64,000 bases of DNA from JBBRNH01 sp038230415 (GTDB lineage Bacteria; Bacteroidota; Bacteroidia; Cytophagales; Spirosomataceae), in NCBI GenBank assembly GCA_038230415.1, contig JBBRNH010000017.1:10946-74945 (forward strand), given 5' to 3'. Below the pieces are notes generated by a model that saw nothing but the letters and a program-made list of their open reading frames with translations, ran no database searches and had not been told where the DNA came from. Made by a program: the position numbers and the translations under genes. Shown here one piece after another: positions 60,924 to 64,000 of this stretch. Every line of letters starts with the position of its first letter. Position 1 is the stretch's first letter.

Positions 60924-62279
60924 TTACGGTGTTTCAGTATTGCGCAGTCGGTGCCAAAACCAGTAGAACGGCAGGCCCGTTGCCATCAGCCCCAGCCCGA
61001 TTAAAGCCTCGCGGGGTTGGCTTATGAGTGTGAGGACGACTAACCCCGCGCAAAAAATACAAAACAGGGCTGGCACCACCGGATAGCCCACCACGCGGTA
61101 GGGGCGCGGCCAGTCGGGGTGTTTGTGGCGGAGCAGGATTACGCCCAACGCCGTTGCACCATAAAAAATGAACGACGCAAAAATGAGCATATCCGTCAGT
61201 TGGTCGAAACTGCCCGACCACACCAGCACCACCGACCAGATACCCTGTAGCCAGATAGCCACCGACGGGGTTTGGTAGCGCGGGTGAATCCGGGCAGCCG
61301 CCCCAAAAAACAGCCCGTCGCGGGCCATCGCATAAAAAATCCGGGCCGAGGTCAGCATCGAAGCGTTGGTCGAGTTAAAGGTCGTCACTAAAATCAGGCC
61401 CGAAATAAACGTGGCTCCAAGCCAGCCGCTTGCCTGCCGAACGATCTCAACAGCCGCAATTTTGTCGGGCGTTTGGGCTAATTGAGCCAGCGCGTCAATG
61501 GGCAACACGTACAGATACACCCCGTTGAGCAGCAGGTATAGCCCAACCACGATGGCGGTGCCGATGCCCAACGCCAACGGCAGGTTTCGCTGTGGATTTT
61601 TGATTTCTTCGCCGATAAAACCAATGCAGTTCCAGCCTTCGTAGCCCCAAAAAGCCCCCAGCAGGGCCACTGTGAGGGCTTTCGCCAAATCGGGATTGGG
61701 GATCGCAACGGTGTGGCCCGGCTCAGTGAGGTGGGCAATGCTGCCCGTTTCGGCCCCGAAACCCAGCACGGCCACCACCGCAACGGCCCCAAACATGATG
61801 TATGTCAGCACACGGCTGAGGGTTTCGGCAAAGGCCACGCCCCGGTGATTAACCCAACTCAGTCCCAAAATCAGTGCCGATGCCGTGAGTTTTACGGCCA
61901 CGCCCGCCACCGCATCGGGCAGGGCCAGCAACGGCACCAGCGATTGCCCAAACACGTAGGCTAAGGCCGCAATAATAGCCGTTTTTGTGACCGTGAAACT
62001 GCCCCAACCGTACAGAAACGCGAAAAAACGGTTATACACTTTCTGGTAATACAGATACTCTCCCCCCGATTCGGGAAACAGCCCGGCCATCTCGGCATTG
62101 CTCAACGCCCCGGCCAAACTTACCAGCCCGGCCACCGCCCAACACCCCAGCACCAACAATGGCGAGCCTAACGCTGCCGACATCGGGGCTATCTTTTTGA
62201 ACACCCCGGACCCAACAATGCCACTCACCACCAGCAGGATAGCCGAGTTCAGGGTAATGGTGCGGGCCAGTTTAGTCAT
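60924..62279 (-). CDS. APC family amino acid permease
   Basis: This 451-residue inner-membrane transporter has about 12 helices. It has the APC opening SAILLVVSGIVGSGVFKKIAP, then ALSNAEMAGLFPESGGEYLYYQKVYNRFFAFLYGW (E-x-x-x-x-x-P-x-S-G-G-x-x-Y hallmark), ALLGAFWGYEGWNCIGFIGEEIKNPQRNLPLAL and TSARIFYAMARDGLFF. It resembles LAT-type exchangers and serine/threonine permeases. It overlaps the upstream N-demethylase-like gene by eight bases, so the three genes at the right edge form an operon. The substrate is unknown. Confidence 0.92.
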   Translation of the reverse strand: MTKLARTITLNSAILLVVSGIVGSGVFKKIAPMSAALGSPLLVLGCWAVAGLVSLAGALSNAEMAGLFPESGGEYLYYQKVYNRFFAFLYGWGSFTVTKTAIIAALAYVFGQSLVPLLALPDAVAGVAVKLTASALILGLSWVNHRGVAFAETLSRVLTYIMFGAVAVVAVLGFGAETGSIAHLTEPGHTVAIPNPDLAKALTVALLGAFWGYEGWNCIGFIGEEIKNPQRNLPLALGIGTAIVVGLYLLLNGVYLYVLPIDALAQLAQTPDKIAAVEIVRQASGWLGATFISGLILVTTFNSTNASMLTSARIFYAMARDGLFFGAAARIHPRYQTPSVAIWLQGIWSVVLVWSGSFDQLTDMLIFASFIFYGATALGVILLRHKHPDWPRPYRVVGYPVVPALFCIFCAGLVVLTLISQPREALIGLGLMATGLPFYWFWHRLRNTETP

Positions 62280-63237
62280 GCGATTTTTGGCTTAAATACG
62301 TCATCAACGCGGGCATGAACCCGGTCATGCTTTTATAATCGAGCATGGCGGGGGGGGTGGTGGCAAAGACCCGCGCTAATTTGTCGGCGGCACCGGGCCG
62401 GGCGGCTATCTCGTCGGCCAGCAAATTCTGGTAGGTGTGAATCCCGAACAAAATCGCGCCGGACCGGGGTAGGCGGGTGAGGGTTTGCCGTTCGACGCGG
62501 AGGTAAACCTGGTGGCCGATGGTGTCGGGCGTTAAGCCCGGCAGCAGGTTGGCAAGGCGTTGGCGATTGGCGGGCGTGTGGCGGCTGGTCATGTCTAAAT
62601 CGTTGCTCACTTTCACGCTCCAGTTCATGCGCCAAACGGGCCGACCAACGGTGAGCCGGGCCATGAATTTCTGGGCCGCCAGGATCATCGGTTCCACAAT
62701 CGGCACAATCGGCGCGTGGATTTGCCAGAACGGCAGGCCCATTTTTTCGGTCAGGCACCAGTCGTTGGCAAAACACAACTGCCCCGCCACCAGCACCGAA
62801 TCATCGCCCGCCAATAGCACCAAATCTTCCTGCACCTGCCGCCCAACCCAATCCAACGGCGCAACGGGCAACGTAGCGGCATCGCCAAAAACGAAGGTCG
62901 TTTTTTGGTTCAGAATGTGGTTCGTCCAATACCAGTCATCACCGTTTTGCCGGAGCGAAAAGTAGTCAGGATTGTGCCGGGCTAAGTCATGCAAAACCAC
63001 GTCCAACACCTCCCATTGGGCAATCTCGTGGCCGGGTAATGCCTGAAAATAGTAATCGGGCCGGTCGGTGAGGAGTTGTTTTTTGAGCGAGACTTCGGCC
63101 CGGTAATGCGCGTCTATCTCGATGAGCGGGTCGGTGTCGGGCAGGGGAGTGGTTCCCATTTTATCGTTAAACTGCTGGCCGAAAGGGAAGTAGGGGAGCA
63201 TCGTTTGGGATTTGTCTCCTTGACGCATTTGCGTCAT
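62272..63237 (-). CDS. Heme-dependent oxidative N-demethylase-like protein (DUF3445)
   Basis: This 321-residue protein resembles the HODM/DUF3445 family, whose characterised members use heme to oxidise N-methyl groups, for example on dimethylamine. Visible family segments are YFPFGQQFNDKMGTTPLPD, DYYFQALPGHEIAQWEVLD, VLVAGQLCFANDWCLTEKMGLPFWQIHAPIV, RMNWSVKVSNDLDM and YLRVERQTLTRLPRSGAILFGIHTYQ. The start overlaps the upstream epimerase stop (ATGA), and its end overlaps the permease start. The family assignment is from recalled pattern; the natural substrate here is not predictable. Confidence 0.85.
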   Translation of the reverse strand: MTQMRQGDKSQTMLPYFPFGQQFNDKMGTTPLPDTDPLIEIDAHYRAEVSLKKQLLTDRPDYYFQALPGHEIAQWEVLDVVLHDLARHNPDYFSLRQNGDDWYWTNHILNQKTTFVFGDAATLPVAPLDWVGRQVQEDLVLLAGDDSVLVAGQLCFANDWCLTEKMGLPFWQIHAPIVPIVEPMILAAQKFMARLTVGRPVWRMNWSVKVSNDLDMTSRHTPANRQRLANLLPGLTPDTIGHQVYLRVERQTLTRLPRSGAILFGIHTYQNLLADEIAARPGAADKLARVFATTPPAMLDYKSMTGFMPALMTYLSQKSHD

Positions 63238-64000
63238 TGGTGTTCTGTTGTCAGCATACTGGTAAGCCCCAGCCCCGCCCCGCCCGTTGGCCGCATGACC
63301 CCCTCGCTAACCACAAACCCACCCGAAACAACGTCTTCGGCTAAGTCGAAACTACCGTCGAGGTCAAGATAGCGGGTGTTGGCGCAGGCAAAGGCGGTGT
63401 GCAGAGCCGCCGTAATGCTGATCCGGCTTTCGTCGTTACAGCCCCAAAAAAGCGAAATCCGGGCGGTTTGGGCAATGTTGGCGATGGTCTGCGCGGCCCG
63501 GATACCTCCGCATTTCATCAGCTTGATGTTGAAAATCCCGAACGGTTGCGGCTGTTTCGCCAGGTGCAAAGCGGCTTCGGGACCTTTCAGCGATTCGTCG
63601 GCAACTAACAACCGACGGGTTTCGGGGGGCAAGGCCAGCAGGTCGGCTTCCCAACCAACGGGCAACGGCTGTTCGATGAGTTCGATGTCAGCAGTTTGCG
63701 TTTTATTCATAAACTGCTGTAAATCAGCGAGAGTATAACCCTGGTTCGCGTCGGCCCGGATTGTTATCCGGTTTCCATAGGCTTCGCGCAGTGTCAGGAT
63801 TCGTTCGATGTCTTCATCAACGCGCAGCCCGGTTTTGATTTTCAGCACCCGAAAACCCAGCCCATAAAAATCGGCGGCTTCGGCCAGCGTTTCGGCTACG
63901 GGCATAATGCCGATGGTGACGGACGTGGGCAACGACCGGATTTTCTGGCCCAAAAACGCCACCACCGGAATGCCCAGAAACTGCCCAAAGGCATCGTGCA
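63234..64000 (-). CDS. Dipeptide epimerase (enolase superfamily), N-terminus beyond right edge
   Basis: The frame is open to base 64000, so the N-terminal capping domain is missing from the window; about 255 residues are visible. It has the enolase-superfamily barrel: LKIKTGLRVDEDIERI (catalytic KxK), ITIRADANQGY (first metal ligand Asp), IELIEQPLPVGWEADL (second ligand Glu), LLVADESLKGPEA (third ligand, ADES) and IKLMKCGGI (second catalytic Lys). This resembles L-Ala-D/L-Glu epimerases that recycle murein peptides, or related dipeptide epimerases. It is the first visible gene of an operon with the N-demethylase-like protein and permease. Confidence 0.9.
   Translation of the reverse strand, partial: HDAFGQFLGIPVVAFLGQKIRSLPTSVTIGIMPVAETLAEAADFYGLGFRVLKIKTGLRVDEDIERILTLREAYGNRITIRADANQGYTLADLQQFMNKTQTADIELIEQPLPVGWEADLLALPPETRRLLVADESLKGPEAALHLAKQPQPFGIFNIKLMKCGGIRAAQTIANIAQTARISLFWGCNDESRISITAALHTAFACANTRYLDLDGSFDLAEDVVSGGFVVSEGVMRPTGGAGLGLTSMLTTEHQ

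Overview
The window looks like a chromosomal segment from a GC-rich member of the Bacteroidota, order Cytophagales, close to the Spirosoma/Fibrella/Rudanella group. This is inferred from gene content, not from a database search: gliding gene gldG beside dnaN, type IX secretion (T9SS) C-terminal domains on two exported proteins, a two-gene atpD-atpC locus, a DUF2027+Smr protein, a very long Ig-repeat surface protein, and almost no Shine-Dalgarno sequences. Most of it is ordinary, densely packed core genome. No rRNA, tRNA, CRISPR array or recognisable transposase gene was seen.

Layout. 1-2491 (minus): Smr-domain protein, a small conserved protein, a retropepsin-like protease that appears frameshifted, and a DUF4403 lipoprotein cut by the left edge. 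2747-9086 (plus): sialidase-like lipoprotein, M4 metalloprotease with a T9SS tail, outer-membrane-type protein, dtd. 9083-18758 (minus): nuoN, TerC, EcsC, Uma2, acyltransferase, membrane AraC regulator, LysM transglycosylase, O-methyltransferase. 19092-26351 (plus): a TolC/adaptor/CzcA-type metal efflux operon, then pabB-pabC. 26348-29690 (mostly minus): GT2, mtgA and hemW. 29881-30927 (plus): a serine-peptidase lipoprotein. 30954-33358 (minus): an AT-richer restriction-modification island of the AvaI/BsoBI type. 33518-40019 (minus): M14 peptidase, atpC, atpD, TlpA-like protein. 40174-52078 (plus): malQ and a 3,344-residue Ig-repeat T9SS surface protein. 52191-57074 (minus): dnaN, gldG, ROK protein, SDR. 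57268-60780 (plus): a small ORF overlapping a DUF6169 gene, then an M16 peptidase. 60924-64000 (minus): amino acid permease, heme-dependent oxidative N-demethylase-like protein and dipeptide epimerase, all overlapping.

The most unusual signal is not a gene. At least three sequence families of paired, self-complementary short palindromes in inverted orientation (REPIN/BIME-like doublets) are scattered through the window. One family shows compensatory base changes that keep the hairpins paired. Another doublet sits in frame inside hemW and adds about 20 codons. Other points worth checking are the +1 frameshift in the retropepsin gene, the roughly 2.33-kb higher-order repeat in the giant surface protein, and an unnamed three-copy module near its C-terminus.
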